Made by a program: the position numbers and the translations under genes. Source: CAYGVX01 sp964395545 (lineage in GTDB: Archaea > Thermoproteota > Bathyarchaeia > Bathyarchaeales > SOJC01). From it: 47,769 nucleotides of DNA. Of the stretch, positions 1 through 7,467 are shown in pieces (the first letter of the stretch is position 1; the number at the start of each line of letters is the position of its first letter). Location: the NCBI GenBank assembly GCA_964395545.1, contig CAYNAW010000006.1, positions 1 to 47,769 on the forward strand, given 5' to 3'. The notes under the pieces were generated by a model. The model was not told where the DNA came from. It did not search any database and was given only the letters and a program-made list of their open reading frames with translations.

Positions 1-57
1 AAACGCCTTCAGCGAAACCTCGTTGTAGACCTTCTGGAGCAACACAACCTCCTGCAC
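1..57 (-). CDS. N-terminal fragment of an unidentified protein (cut by window edge)
   Basis: An open frame of 19 codons runs from a GTG at 57 off the left edge of the window; it reads MQEVVLLQKVYNEVSLKAF. A good ribosome binding site (GGGGAGGTG, about 67-75) sits 6-9 nt before the GTG, and the HD-domain gene ends just upstream on the same strand, so it is probably the next gene of that operon. The piece is too short to identify. Confidence 0.45.
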   Translation of the reverse strand, partial: MQEVVLLQKVYNEVSLKAF

Positions 58-72
58 AAAGGAACACCTCCC

Positions 73-600
73 CTAGCTTAGACAGAGGACAAGTTCTTCA
101 TGCCACCGCAGCAACCGCTCAACCGCCGCCTCAGGGATGCTCTTATCCCGGCGAAACTTCTTAACAACCGCCTCAACTGGCAACCGTCTGGAACCTTCAA
201 TCAACTTGTCGGCATAAGCAACAATACGCTCTTCCAAAGATTTGGGAACATAACTCCTAGCAGGAAACCCCAGCCTCTTAGCCTCCCGTTCAGTAATCCC
301 GCTGCCCACATGGCGTTCCACGATGAAGACTAGCTCGTCTGGGAGGTTGAACTCCCTCGCAATCTGTCCTCCAACAACACCATGGTCAACTCCGTGAGTT
401 TTCGCCCGTCCAATATCATGAAGAAGGGCACCTATTCGCACCAACTCAACGTCAACCTTCAGCCCCTTCTTCCTACATGCCTCTGCTATTTCAGCTGCAA
501 AATCCGCCACGGCTACGCAATGATTAACGACTTTCCTTGAGCATCCAGCCTGTTCTAAGAGACTCTTCGCCGCCTCTTCAGACGGCAGGCGCTTACTCAC
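73..600 (-). CDS. HD (HDIG) domain phosphohydrolase-like protein
   Basis: 175 aa. The HD metal-binding pattern is visible: His27, then His61-Asp62 in the string LLHDIG, His73, and Asp in AYADKL around residue 128. This matches the archaeal HDIG family of about 170-180 aa (TIGR00295 type). HD proteins of this kind usually hydrolyse phosphomonoesters or phosphodiesters of nucleotides, but the substrate of this family is not established. The start overlaps the last 8 nt of the TFE alpha gene upstream, indicating translational coupling in one minus-strand operon. The family is fairly sure; the reaction is not. Confidence 0.8.
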   Translation of the reverse strand: MSKRLPSEEAAKSLLEQAGCSRKVVNHCVAVADFAAEIAEACRKKGLKVDVELVRIGALLHDIGRAKTHGVDHGVVGGQIAREFNLPDELVFIVERHVGSGITEREAKRLGFPARSYVPKSLEERIVAYADKLIEGSRRLPVEAVVKKFRRDKSIPEAAVERLLRWHEELVLCLS

Positions 601-1120
601 CCAGCTCCTTCCTCAACTGGTCAACTTTTCTCGACAACACATCAACGAGCTTTCCATTATCAAAATGCATCATAGGCTTGTTACATGTTGGGCACCGGAA
701 AACCAGCTCCACTGCCTCCTCGAAGGCAAGTCTCCGGCATCCGGGCGTACCACAGTAGTAGAAATCGTGGTTCTTCTCATAATTCAGCCGGGTGTCCAAC
801 TTCTGCAAAACATGCCTTTTCTGATTCGTTATGAAACCTTCAAGCTGGTCAGGCTGCAACTTCCAGTGGAAAATGAACCAACCAGTGTTCTCGTCCCTCG
901 ATCTCCTCAGCGAGACAAGTGAATGGTCATACAGCCTATAGAGTATCTTCCGGACAGAATTCAACCGTACCCCTGTCTTATTAGCTATCTGATCATCCGT
1001 AATCTCACCCGTATCCTTCAAGGTGTAGATGACCTTAACGGCCTCTTCCTGTCCCAGCACTTCCGCCACTTTCATCAGCGTCTCATCATCTATGTAAGCC
1101 AACGAAATGTACCTCTGCAT
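593..1120 (-). CDS. tfe: Transcription factor E, alpha subunit
   Basis: 175 aa, the usual length for archaeal TFE alpha, homologue of the N-terminal half of TFIIE alpha. Residues 1-90 form an extended winged helix, and residues 120-150 a zinc ribbon with Cys123, Cys128, Cys143 and Cys146. The protein joins RNA polymerase at the clamp and promotes promoter opening. The ATG at 1120 follows an AGGAG directly, which is too close for normal initiation, and a TATA-like element near 1148-1157 suggests a short-leader or leaderless transcript. A TFE beta gene lies at 24285-24662, so the cell has the heterodimer. The gene is followed by the HD-domain gene with an 8-nt overlap. Confidence 0.93.
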   Translation of the reverse strand: MQRYISLAYIDDETLMKVAEVLGQEEAVKVIYTLKDTGEITDDQIANKTGVRLNSVRKILYRLYDHSLVSLRRSRDENTGWFIFHWKLQPDQLEGFITNQKRHVLQKLDTRLNYEKNHDFYYCGTPGCRRLAFEEAVELVFRCPTCNKPMMHFDNGKLVDVLSRKVDQLRKELGE

Positions 1121-1181
1121 CTCCTAATAATATAATATCTGAAGGGCGCATAAATCTCTTTATCGAGTCCAAGCTTTGATT

Positions 1182-1739
1182 TTAGCTTTTCCCTCGTGCG
1201 ACCACGTTTTTTCCATGTTTCTGTGGAACTATCTGAAGCTTGGCATCTTTAAACTTCGCGGATAATTCCTTTCCCTCAAAAAGCCGATCTAAGAATACGG
1301 CCAGGCTCGAACATTCTGAGTGCGGCTGATTTCCGACAGCGACGTTGAAATCTGAGATTTTGTCGGTGAAGAATTCACCCGGGACTTTTTGGCTGCCCAC
1401 AATAACCATAATGCTTTTTCCCGTAGCTTTAATTCGTCTGAGAACATCGCTGGTCTGAATGTTCTCGCCATAGGCAGTCAGGTGGACAACAATTCCGCCA
1501 GACGCCTTCCAATCCTCAAGCGCTTCTCTCCAGGGAATACCCATTTGAAAAAAGAAAGTACCGCCCCAGTTATCAGTTACTTTCTCGACTGTGTCTCTGA
1601 TTCTCTCATCACTAACGTCGGTAAGTATTATTCCTGATGCGTTGAACGCCCTTGCTGTCAATGCTACATGGGTGGTTACCCTTGTATCTCTGAGTCTATG
1701 ACCCCACCTCATAATCACCACTTCCAGCACCATGGTCAT
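1182..1739 (-). CDS. trm56: tRNA (cytidine-56-2'-O)-methyltransferase (aTrm56, SPOUT family)
   Basis: 185 aa, typical for archaeal Trm56. The N-terminus MRWGHRLRDTRVTTHVALTA (from residue 10) and the SPOUT knot region around IMVIVGSQKVPGEFF and NVAVGNQPHSE are characteristic. The enzyme uses S-adenosylmethionine to 2'-O-methylate C56 in the T-loop of archaeal tRNAs. The start codon overlaps the hflX stop by 4 nt (ATGA type), so the two are translationally coupled. The neighbourhood with aMBF1 and TFE is an information-processing cluster. Confidence 0.9.
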   Translation of the reverse strand: MTMVLEVVIMRWGHRLRDTRVTTHVALTARAFNASGIILTDVSDERIRDTVEKVTDNWGGTFFFQMGIPWREALEDWKASGGIVVHLTAYGENIQTSDVLRRIKATGKSIMVIVGSQKVPGEFFTDKISDFNVAVGNQPHSECSSLAVFLDRLFEGKELSAKFKDAKLQIVPQKHGKNVVARGKS

Positions 1740-3004
1740 ATCTCCATCAGTTCTCTGACGATTCCACCGTGGGACCTGACGCGTCCAAGGACTTTGTCGG
1801 CGAAGTCTGGGTCTGCTTCAAAGACAACATTTGCCGTATCATTTTTGTACTCCACGTTTTTGACGTCGGCGTGATTGAAGAGCCATGAGATGAAGGCAGA
1901 GGTCTCGTTCGAGAGCGGCATAGAGAAACCTGCTTTAACATGCCGTGTCAAATGCTCGACCAATTCTCGCTTGAGAAGATTAATGTTCAACTCCTTGAGG
2001 GCAGAAATCGGAACGAGGTTAGGAACTGGGCCTTTCAGAGCCTCCACCAATCGTTGGTCCTCTGACTCTGGAAGCAGATCGATCTTATTCAGCGCTGTCA
2101 CTATAGGGATACCGTGTGCTCCAATTTTCTCGATAGTCTCAAGACTCGTTTTGAACTTCCTTTGGATCTCAGTCAAAGGGTCACTCGCATCTATCGCCAG
2201 AAGGATGAGGTCCGAGAAGATGGTTTCTTCCAGAGTTGAGCGAAAAGCTTCGGTGAGTGTGATCGGTAGCCGATCGATGAATCCCACCGTGTCGGTCAGA
2301 AGGACGCGCCGTCCAAAGAGGTCAAGGGACCGTGTGGTTGTTGAAAGTGTGGTGAAGAGTCCTTCTCCGGTGGCAGCTGATTCTTTGACGAGGGCATTGA
2401 AGAGGGTGCTCTTTCCAGCGTATGTATATCCTGCGAGCGAAATCGATGAAAAGCCAAGTCCTCGTCTGTGTGTTCTGTGGAGTCCTCTCTTCCTTTTGAT
2501 CTTTTTCAGTCTTTCTTGGATCTTGTGCACTTGCTTCTTCACGGCTTCATAGTACACGTCCACTTCATAGGCGCCCAGTCCCATGAAGCCTGGTTGTTCT
2601 TCCATCTTTGCAAGCCGGACTCTCTCCTTTGCATGAGCTAGTTCGTACCTGAGCTTCGCCAGTTGGATTTGATGGTTGGCTTCCGCCGTGGAGGCGCGAT
2701 GGGTAAATATCTCGAGAATCAGTTGAAATCGGTCTATTGCCTCAACATTTGTCTTCTTAGCGATGTTGTAGGCTTGAACGGGTTTGAGGTCGTTGTCGAA
2801 GATTACTCTCTCTGCATTGTGCTCCTTGACGAGTTGCTCAAGTTCTTCCACCTTGCCTCTTCCTATTTGAAACCGGGGATCTGCCCATCGAACCTGTTCT
2901 ACAGCTTCAACGACGTTGTATCCTGCAGCCTCAGCGAGGCTTCGAAGTTCCTTTAGACTATTGGGCTCGTTTTCCAGTCGTCGTTGCACAATGATAGCTT
3001 TCAT
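1736..3004 (-). CDS. hflX: HflX-type ribosome-associated GTPase
   Basis: 422 aa. The order is an N-terminal HflX domain (1-110), a long basic coiled-coil linker (110-180), and a G domain with G1 GYTYAGKST (192-200), G3 DTVGF (238-242) and G4 NKID. HflX binds the large ribosomal subunit and splits or rescues ribosomes, mainly under stress in bacteria; the archaeal role is less clear. The glycine-rich linker motif is GLGAYEVD rather than the bacterial GPGE type. It lies between aMBF1 (16 nt upstream) and trm56 (4-nt overlap). Confidence 0.92.
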   Translation of the reverse strand: MKAIIVQRRLENEPNSLKELRSLAEAAGYNVVEAVEQVRWADPRFQIGRGKVEELEQLVKEHNAERVIFDNDLKPVQAYNIAKKTNVEAIDRFQLILEIFTHRASTAEANHQIQLAKLRYELAHAKERVRLAKMEEQPGFMGLGAYEVDVYYEAVKKQVHKIQERLKKIKRKRGLHRTHRRGLGFSSISLAGYTYAGKSTLFNALVKESAATGEGLFTTLSTTTRSLDLFGRRVLLTDTVGFIDRLPITLTEAFRSTLEETIFSDLILLAIDASDPLTEIQRKFKTSLETIEKIGAHGIPIVTALNKIDLLPESEDQRLVEALKGPVPNLVPISALKELNINLLKRELVEHLTRHVKAGFSMPLSNETSAFISWLFNHADVKNVEYKNDTANVVFEADPDFADKVLGRVRSHGGIVRELMEI

Positions 3005-3020
3005 TTCTCCTTTGCCTCCA

Positions 3021-3536
3021 TCACTTCTCCTTACTCTTCATCAAATCCCCCAACGTGACTGCCTTGGACGGCGTTGCAGCTAAGAGTCCTTTTGGAGGTT
3101 TTTCCTCTTTCACCGGGACAAGCAGCTTTATCTTCAGCGCATACTGAAGCTTTTCCGCCAGCTTGTTATTGGGTGTCATTTTTTGGCTTTCGAGCTTTTT
3201 GAGCACGGAGATTTTCTCGTTAATCTTTCTGCCCAAATCTTCATGGTTGAGTCCAAGCTTCTCTCTAGCTTGTCTTATGCGTGTGCCAAAATCCTGGGCG
3301 AGTTCTAACGGAGACTCTAATGGTGAGGTAGGCTTGGGGGCGGGTCTGACTTTTGGTTTCAGTGGTCTTTGGCTTTTGGCTACTGATACATGTGGTCTCG
3401 GCGTCTTGAACTCCCAACTTATCGAACCAAGTGTCGCGCAGTCACTGCACACTACGAGTCGTGCTCCTTCGATTATGGCTTTGTAAGGTTTGCCAGGTAT
3501 GCTGCGACCGCAGACTTCACACTGCACGTCATTCAC
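3021..3536 (-). CDS. Multiprotein bridging factor aMBF1 (zinc ribbon plus HTH)
   Basis: 171 aa. An N-terminal zinc ribbon (CEVC at 6-9, CSDC at 31-34) is followed by a proline- and lysine-rich linker and a Cro/C1-type helix-turn-helix (about 85-145: RQAREKLGLNHEDLGRKINE). This is the architecture of archaeal MBF1, a ribosome- and transcription-associated protein homologous to eukaryotic MBF1. It is the first gene of the minus-strand operon aMBF1-hflX-trm56. An AGGTGA precedes the ATG, and a TATA-like element at 3563-3571 lies about 30 nt upstream. Confidence 0.9.
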   Translation of the reverse strand: MNDVQCEVCGRSIPGKPYKAIIEGARLVVCSDCATLGSISWEFKTPRPHVSVAKSQRPLKPKVRPAPKPTSPLESPLELAQDFGTRIRQAREKLGLNHEDLGRKINEKISVLKKLESQKMTPNNKLAEKLQYALKIKLLVPVKEEKPPKGLLAATPSKAVTLGDLMKSKEK

Positions 3537-3562
3537 CTAAACTGTTTTACCTATAATCGTTT

Positions 3563-3571
3563 CTTTATAGT
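3563..3571. promoter_or_regulatory. Shared near-palindromic TATA element between aMBF1 and the PUA gene
   Basis: CTTTATAGT reads as a TATA box on both strands. Its centre is about 30 nt from the plus-strand ATG at 3597 and about 31 nt from the minus-strand ATG at 3536, the spacing expected for leaderless or very short-leader archaeal transcripts in both directions. Confidence 0.45.
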
Positions 3572-3596
3572 TGTCGTATTAGAAAGTGACGTAGGT

Positions 3597-4091
3597 ATGC
3601 TAAATAACCCTTTACAGAAAATTCGTATAATCGCAGACTACCAGTTTGGACGAGGCGTTGGGAAGTCGCTTTTCCCTAACGATGTTGAGATTGCCTTCTC
3701 TAAGAGGACGGGCAGAATCAGGCATGTATATCTAGAAGGCAAGCTCTTGGGTACTCTGCGTCCCAATGACGGGCTTTTTTCGCTGACTGTGGAGGGTGCC
3801 CGTCGACTTATGCTGGTCAAGCCTCTTAGGTATTGGGTTAAGGTTCAAGACGATGTGTCAGACGTCGTCGCTGAAGGACGAAGCGTTTTCGCCAAGCACG
3901 TCGTGGATTGCCATGAAGATATCAAACCTGAAGAAGAAGTTGTGGTCGTTGATGGTCGCGGCGAAGTCTTGGCTGTTGGCAGAGCGGTTTTAACCGGGCG
4001 AGAGATGAAGGCCTTTATGCACGGCGTCGCCGTCCGTGTAAGGTGGGGCGTGCTGGAGAAGGCAGAGGGAAAGTTAAGAAGGGGAAGCTAG
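3597..4091 (+). CDS. PUA domain RNA-binding protein
   Basis: 164 aa from the ATG at 3597; the frame is open further upstream, but that part overlaps aMBF1 antisense and has no promoter. The C-terminal half (about 80-155) is a PUA domain: KHVVDCHEDIKPEEEVVVVDGRGEVLAVGRA, glycine-rich turns, and a final basic tail. PUA domains bind structured RNA, often tRNA or rRNA substrates of modification enzymes; no catalytic domain is present. The next gene is NAC, consistent with a translation role. I cannot name the RNA target. Confidence 0.8.
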   Translation: MLNNPLQKIRIIADYQFGRGVGKSLFPNDVEIAFSKRTGRIRHVYLEGKLLGTLRPNDGLFSLTVEGARRLMLVKPLRYWVKVQDDVSDVVAEGRSVFAKHVVDCHEDIKPEEEVVVVDGRGEVLAVGRAVLTGREMKAFMHGVAVRVRWGVLEKAEGKLRRGS

Positions 4092-4117
4092 GAGAATATT
4101 ATGGGAGTGGACTGAGA

Positions 4118-4474
4118 ATGCGCAGGGGGATAAACCCGCGGGAAACCAGGCGAATGATGCAGCGTATGGGTCTGAGTATGGATGCTCTGCCAGACGTTCA
4201 AGAGGTCATTCTGAAAACTAGTACAAAGGAAATTGTCGTCGAGGCGCCGGAGGTGGCCGTTCTGAACCTTAAGGGGCAAAAGGTGTTTCAAGTCACTGGT
4301 GGGAAGATTTCTGAAAGAGCGTTCGCTGTAGAGGAAAAGAAGTTGGTCATTGCCGAGGAAGACGTGAGGCTGGTTGCTGACCAGACTGGGCGAAGCATGG
4401 AAGAAGCGAAACAGGCGTTGGAGGAAAGCGGCGGAGACCTCGCGAAGGCTATTCTTCTCTTGCAGACCAAGTAG
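4118..4474 (+). CDS. nac: Nascent polypeptide-associated complex protein (NAC)
   Basis: 118 aa from the ATG at 4118, preceded by GGAGTG at 4104-4109. A short basic N-terminus with RRM motifs (ribosome anchor) leads into the NAC beta-barrel (about 25-70, EIVVEAPEVAVLNLKGQKVFQV) and a C-terminal UBA domain (80-118, DVRLVADQTGRSMEEAKQAL). Archaeal NAC is a homodimer that binds nascent chains at the ribosome exit. A longer frame begins at 4043 inside the PUA gene, but the family start fits 4118. Its stop is 1 nt from the convergent pyrI stop. Confidence 0.92.
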   Translation: MRRGINPRETRRMMQRMGLSMDALPDVQEVILKTSTKEIVVEAPEVAVLNLKGQKVFQVTGGKISERAFAVEEKKLVIAEEDVRLVADQTGRSMEEAKQALEESGGDLAKAILLLQTK

Positions 4475-4475
4475 C

Positions 4476-4940
4476 TCAGAACTGTTTTAAGATGTCCTGT
4501 TTTTCCATAACGCGGCTGCAGTAGTGGCATCGTAGGATAAGGGGTTCGTGGGATTCCGCGTAGAACTTCGGTTGCACCGGCTCGTTGCTGTTGGATATGC
4601 AGGCTGGGTTGTTGCACTTCACCGTTCCAGTTATGGTTGCCGGTAGTTTTACGCGTTTTTTGTCGACTACTTTGTAGTTGCGGACGATGTTTATCGAGGC
4701 GTGGGGAGCCAGTAGAGCTATCTTGTCGACTTCCTTAGGTTGCAGTTCTCTTCCCTCTACCTTAACTATGTCTTTTGCACCTAGCTGCTTGCTAGATACG
4801 TGCATTGCGATGAGCACGAGCCCGTTTGTTCGTCCAGTTATCCCGAGGATTTTGACCACATCTAATGCGTGTCCGCCTGTTATGTGGTCTATAACAGTGC
4901 CGTCTCTTATCTTCGAGACCAGTAGAGTCGTTTCTGCCAT
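4476..4940 (-). CDS. pyrI: Aspartate carbamoyltransferase regulatory subunit
   Basis: 154 aa, normal length. The N-terminal allosteric domain carries the effector-binding segments (RDGTVIDHI, GHALDVVKILGI, VLIAMHVSSKQLGAKDIVKVE). The C-terminal zinc domain has Cys109, Cys114, Cys138 and Cys141. It binds PyrB trimers and transmits CTP/ATP control of the first committed pyrimidine step. Here it is divergent from pyrB rather than in the same operon. Confidence 0.95.
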   Translation of the reverse strand: MAETTLLVSKIRDGTVIDHITGGHALDVVKILGITGRTNGLVLIAMHVSSKQLGAKDIVKVEGRELQPKEVDKIALLAPHASINIVRNYKVVDKKRVKLPATITGTVKCNNPACISNSNEPVQPKFYAESHEPLILRCHYCSRVMEKQDILKQF

Positions 4941-4977
4941 GGCGGTTCTGCCCCTTAGACAGATTCATAGAGGGAGG

Positions 4978-4987
4978 CTATATGGCT
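4978..4987. promoter_or_regulatory. Candidate TATA element in the pyrI-pyrB divergent intergenic region
   Basis: GCTATATGGC (GCCATATAGC on the other strand) is near-palindromic and lies about 40 nt upstream of the pyrI ATG. A second AT-rich element, GTTATTTACG near 5002-5011, is better placed for pyrB. The 102 nt between the genes must hold both promoters. Confidence 0.3.
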
Positions 4988-5042
4988 TTCCCAGCAAAGA
5001 GGTTATTTACGACATATTCTTTTGTGTCTGTGGTGTCTGGAC

Positions 5043-5963
5043 TTGAAGTTTGAGGGACGTGACATTATCTCTCTAAAAGATTTTTCTCGAGAGGAGATCG
5101 ATTATATTTTGGGAGTGACGCGGACTATGGAGCCCGTTGCGAAGACTGGTTCTGACATGCTGCTGGGCAAAATCCTAGCTACGCTGTTTTTTGAGCCGAG
5201 TACGCGTACTCGTTTGAGTTTTGAGTCGGCGATGCACAGACTTGGAGGTTCAGCCATCGGTTTTGCCGAAGCTGAAATCGCGTCGGTGAAGAAGGGAGAG
5301 AATCTGGCTGATACTATGCGGGTTGTGGAAAGCTATGCTGACGTCATCGTGGTCCGCCACCCGTTGGAGGGCGCGGCCAGATTGGCGGCAGAGTTTGCTG
5401 AGATTCCCGTAATCAATGCTGGTTCTGGAGCAGAGGAGCATCCGACGCAGGCATTGTTGGACCTTTACACTATGGTGAAGGAGAAGGGCAAGATTGACGG
5501 GCTGAATGTAGCTCTGGCTGGTGATCTGCGTTATGGGCGGACGGTGCATTCGCTGGCTTATGCGTTGTCATTGTATGATGTGAGGTTATTCTTGGTGTCA
5601 CCTGACGTTTTGCGCTTGCAGAGGGAGGTTTTGGACGCTATAAAAGAGAAGATTAAGGTTGTGGAGAAAAGGAATTTGGAGGATATTATCGGCGATATCG
5701 ACGTCTTGTATGTGACGCGTATTCAAAAGGAGCGGTTTCCAGATCCGGCGGAGTACGCGAAGGTTAAGGGGTCTTACAGGGTGGATTTGGGGTTGCTGAG
5801 CAGGGCGAAAGGTGATATGATTGTTTTGCATCCTCTGCCTCGGGTTGACGAGATCGCGTCTGAGGTTGACGGGACTGCCCACGCACGGTACTTCCAACAG
5901 GTCTATAATGGTATTGTCACGAGAATGGCTCTTTTGGGCTTGATCTTGGGAAAAGTTAGCTAG
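5043..5963 (+). CDS. pyrB: Aspartate carbamoyltransferase catalytic subunit
   Basis: 306 aa from TTG at 5043, giving the family-like start MKFEGRDIISLKDFS; the same frame also allows TTG at 5022 (313 aa). The carbamoyl-phosphate loop STRTR (about 53-57) and the signature EEHPTQALLDLYT (about 130) are intact, as is HPLPR near the C-terminus. It condenses carbamoyl phosphate with aspartate to give N-carbamoylaspartate. PyrI is its regulatory partner, encoded divergently next door. Confidence 0.93.
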   Translation: MKFEGRDIISLKDFSREEIDYILGVTRTMEPVAKTGSDMLLGKILATLFFEPSTRTRLSFESAMHRLGGSAIGFAEAEIASVKKGENLADTMRVVESYADVIVVRHPLEGAARLAAEFAEIPVINAGSGAEEHPTQALLDLYTMVKEKGKIDGLNVALAGDLRYGRTVHSLAYALSLYDVRLFLVSPDVLRLQREVLDAIKEKIKVVEKRNLEDIIGDIDVLYVTRIQKERFPDPAEYAKVKGSYRVDLGLLSRAKGDMIVLHPLPRVDEIASEVDGTAHARYFQQVYNGIVTRMALLGLILGKVS

Positions 5964-6154
5964 ACGAGTGCGCTTTGACGTAGACTTGCCAGTTCTATAT
6001 CGTTGCGCGTGGCTGAGCGGTTTACTAGAGTTCGACTTTTTCCCATTTTTGCGTGCGCGTCTGCTTCTGCGCGTATTGCTCCACAGCTTTCATCCACTTT
6101 GAACCCATCCATTGTCACGCAAGCGAATTCTAGCCCTGTTTGAGTTAAATTCAT
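5960..6154 (-). CDS. Possible small protein of unknown function, 64 aa
   Basis: A 64-codon frame fills the 232-bp gap between pyrB and the HMG-CoA reductase gene on the opposite strand. Its stop interlocks with the pyrB stop. The translation is soluble-looking and mixed (for example TMDGFKVDESCGAIRAEAD) with no recognised motif. The ribosome binding site is weak, and the start overlaps the likely hmgR promoter. It may be a real small gene, a gene remnant or a chance frame. Confidence 0.25.
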   Translation of the reverse strand: MNLTQTGLEFACVTMDGFKVDESCGAIRAEADAHAKMGKSRTLVNRSATRNDIELASLRQSALV

Positions 6155-6195
6155 ATGTCTTCACAGATGCTACTTAGTCTCTGGGAGTACAAAAC

Positions 6196-7467
6196 ATGGA
6201 CAAGGCTTCAACGTTCACGGGCTTTTACAAGCTGCCCGTTGAAGAACGACTCCGAGTCATAAAGGAATTTGCAGACCTGACCGACGAAGAGATCAGCATC
6301 CTGAAGAACACGGGTGCGTTACCCGTCGAACTTGCCGACCGCATGATAGAAAACGTGGTAGGCGCTTTCGCCATTCCGCTAGGCATAGCCGTCAATTTCC
6401 TCATCAACAAACGGGACTACCTCATACCGATGGCTATAGAAGAACCTTCAGTCGTGGCCGCGGCGAGCTATGCCGCAAAGATGGCACGCGACGGCGGAGG
6501 CTTCCACACAAGCAGCACACCACCTATCATGATCGGCCAGATTCAAGCAGCAGGCATGAAAGACCCATATCACGCCAGAGCCGAGGTATACGCTCACAAA
6601 GAGGAAATCCTCAAGAAAGCCAACGAGCAGGACCCCGTTCTTGTTTCCGTGGGCGGCGGTGCGAAAGACTTGGAGGCCAAAGTCATACAAACCCCCACCG
6701 GGCCCATGGTCATAACGGAACTGCACGTCGACTGTCGCGATGCTATGGGAGCCAACGCCGTCAACACGATGGCCGAAGCCGTGGCGCCCCTCATAGAGCG
6801 AATCACCGGCGGTCGAGTCTACTTACGCATCATCAGCAACCTTGCCACAAGGCGCTTGGCCAGAGCCCATGTAATCGTGCCCAAAGAGGCAGTCGGCGGC
6901 GAAGAGGTCGTGGACGGCATAGTTCAGGCTTATCACTTCGCAGCTGCTGACCCTTTCCGAGCGGCGACGCATAACAAGGGCATCTTGAACGGGGCGATCG
7001 CGGTTGTCATCGTCACGTGTAACGACCACCGGGCTATCGAGGCAGGCGCCCACGCCTACGCCGCACGGACAGGTCACTACACATCACTGTCGACTTGGGA
7101 GAAGAACGAGAAAGGAGACCTCGTCGGCTCGCTCGAAATGCCTATGGCTGTGGGCACCATCGGCGGCGCCGTACGCACTCACCCAACTGCTAAGGTCGCC
7201 CTCAAAATCCTAGGCGTCCAGTCAGCCAACGAACTCGCCGAAGTCATAACCGCAGTCGGCTTGGCACAGAACTTGGGCGCTCTCAGGGCGCTCGCCAACG
7301 AAGGCATCCAACGAGGGCACATGAACCTGCACGCGAGGAACATCGCCATCGCAGCAGGCGCCACAGACAAACTCATCGACATAGTGAGCGAACAGATGGT
7401 CAAAGAACGTAAGATACGCATGGACAGAGCCAAAGAAATCATCGCACAGCACAGGAAGACCGGGTAA
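6196..7467 (+). CDS. Hydroxymethylglutaryl-CoA reductase, class II type
   Basis: 423 aa, with the length and motifs of class II (Pseudomonas mevalonii-like) enzymes, not the class I usual in Thermoproteota. Residues equivalent to the class II catalytic set are present: Glu83 (IEEPS), Asp182 (RDAMGAN), Lys261 (THNKG), Asp277 (CND) and His375 (QRGHM). Class II enzymes interconvert HMG-CoA and mevalonate; here the biosynthetic direction for isoprenoid lipids is most likely. A GGGAG lies 8 nt before the ATG. The stop overlaps the prs start by 1 nt (TAATG). Several archaea such as Archaeoglobus carry this bacterial-type enzyme, so an old transfer is likely. Confidence 0.93.
   Translation: MDKASTFTGFYKLPVEERLRVIKEFADLTDEEISILKNTGALPVELADRMIENVVGAFAIPLGIAVNFLINKRDYLIPMAIEEPSVVAAASYAAKMARDGGGFHTSSTPPIMIGQIQAAGMKDPYHARAEVYAHKEEILKKANEQDPVLVSVGGGAKDLEAKVIQTPTGPMVITELHVDCRDAMGANAVNTMAEAVAPLIERITGGRVYLRIISNLATRRLARAHVIVPKEAVGGEEVVDGIVQAYHFAAADPFRAATHNKGILNGAIAVVIVTCNDHRAIEAGAHAYAARTGHYTSLSTWEKNEKGDLVGSLEMPMAVGTIGGAVRTHPTAKVALKILGVQSANELAEVITAVGLAQNLGALRALANEGIQRGHMNLHARNIAIAAGATDKLIDIVSEQMVKERKIRMDRAKEIIAQHRKTG

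Noticed and set aside
1875..2552. 225-codon plus-strand frame inside hflX
   Set aside because: It is antisense to the clear HflX GTPase, with a biased Arg/Ser composition and no domain; a shadow of a GC-skewed gene.
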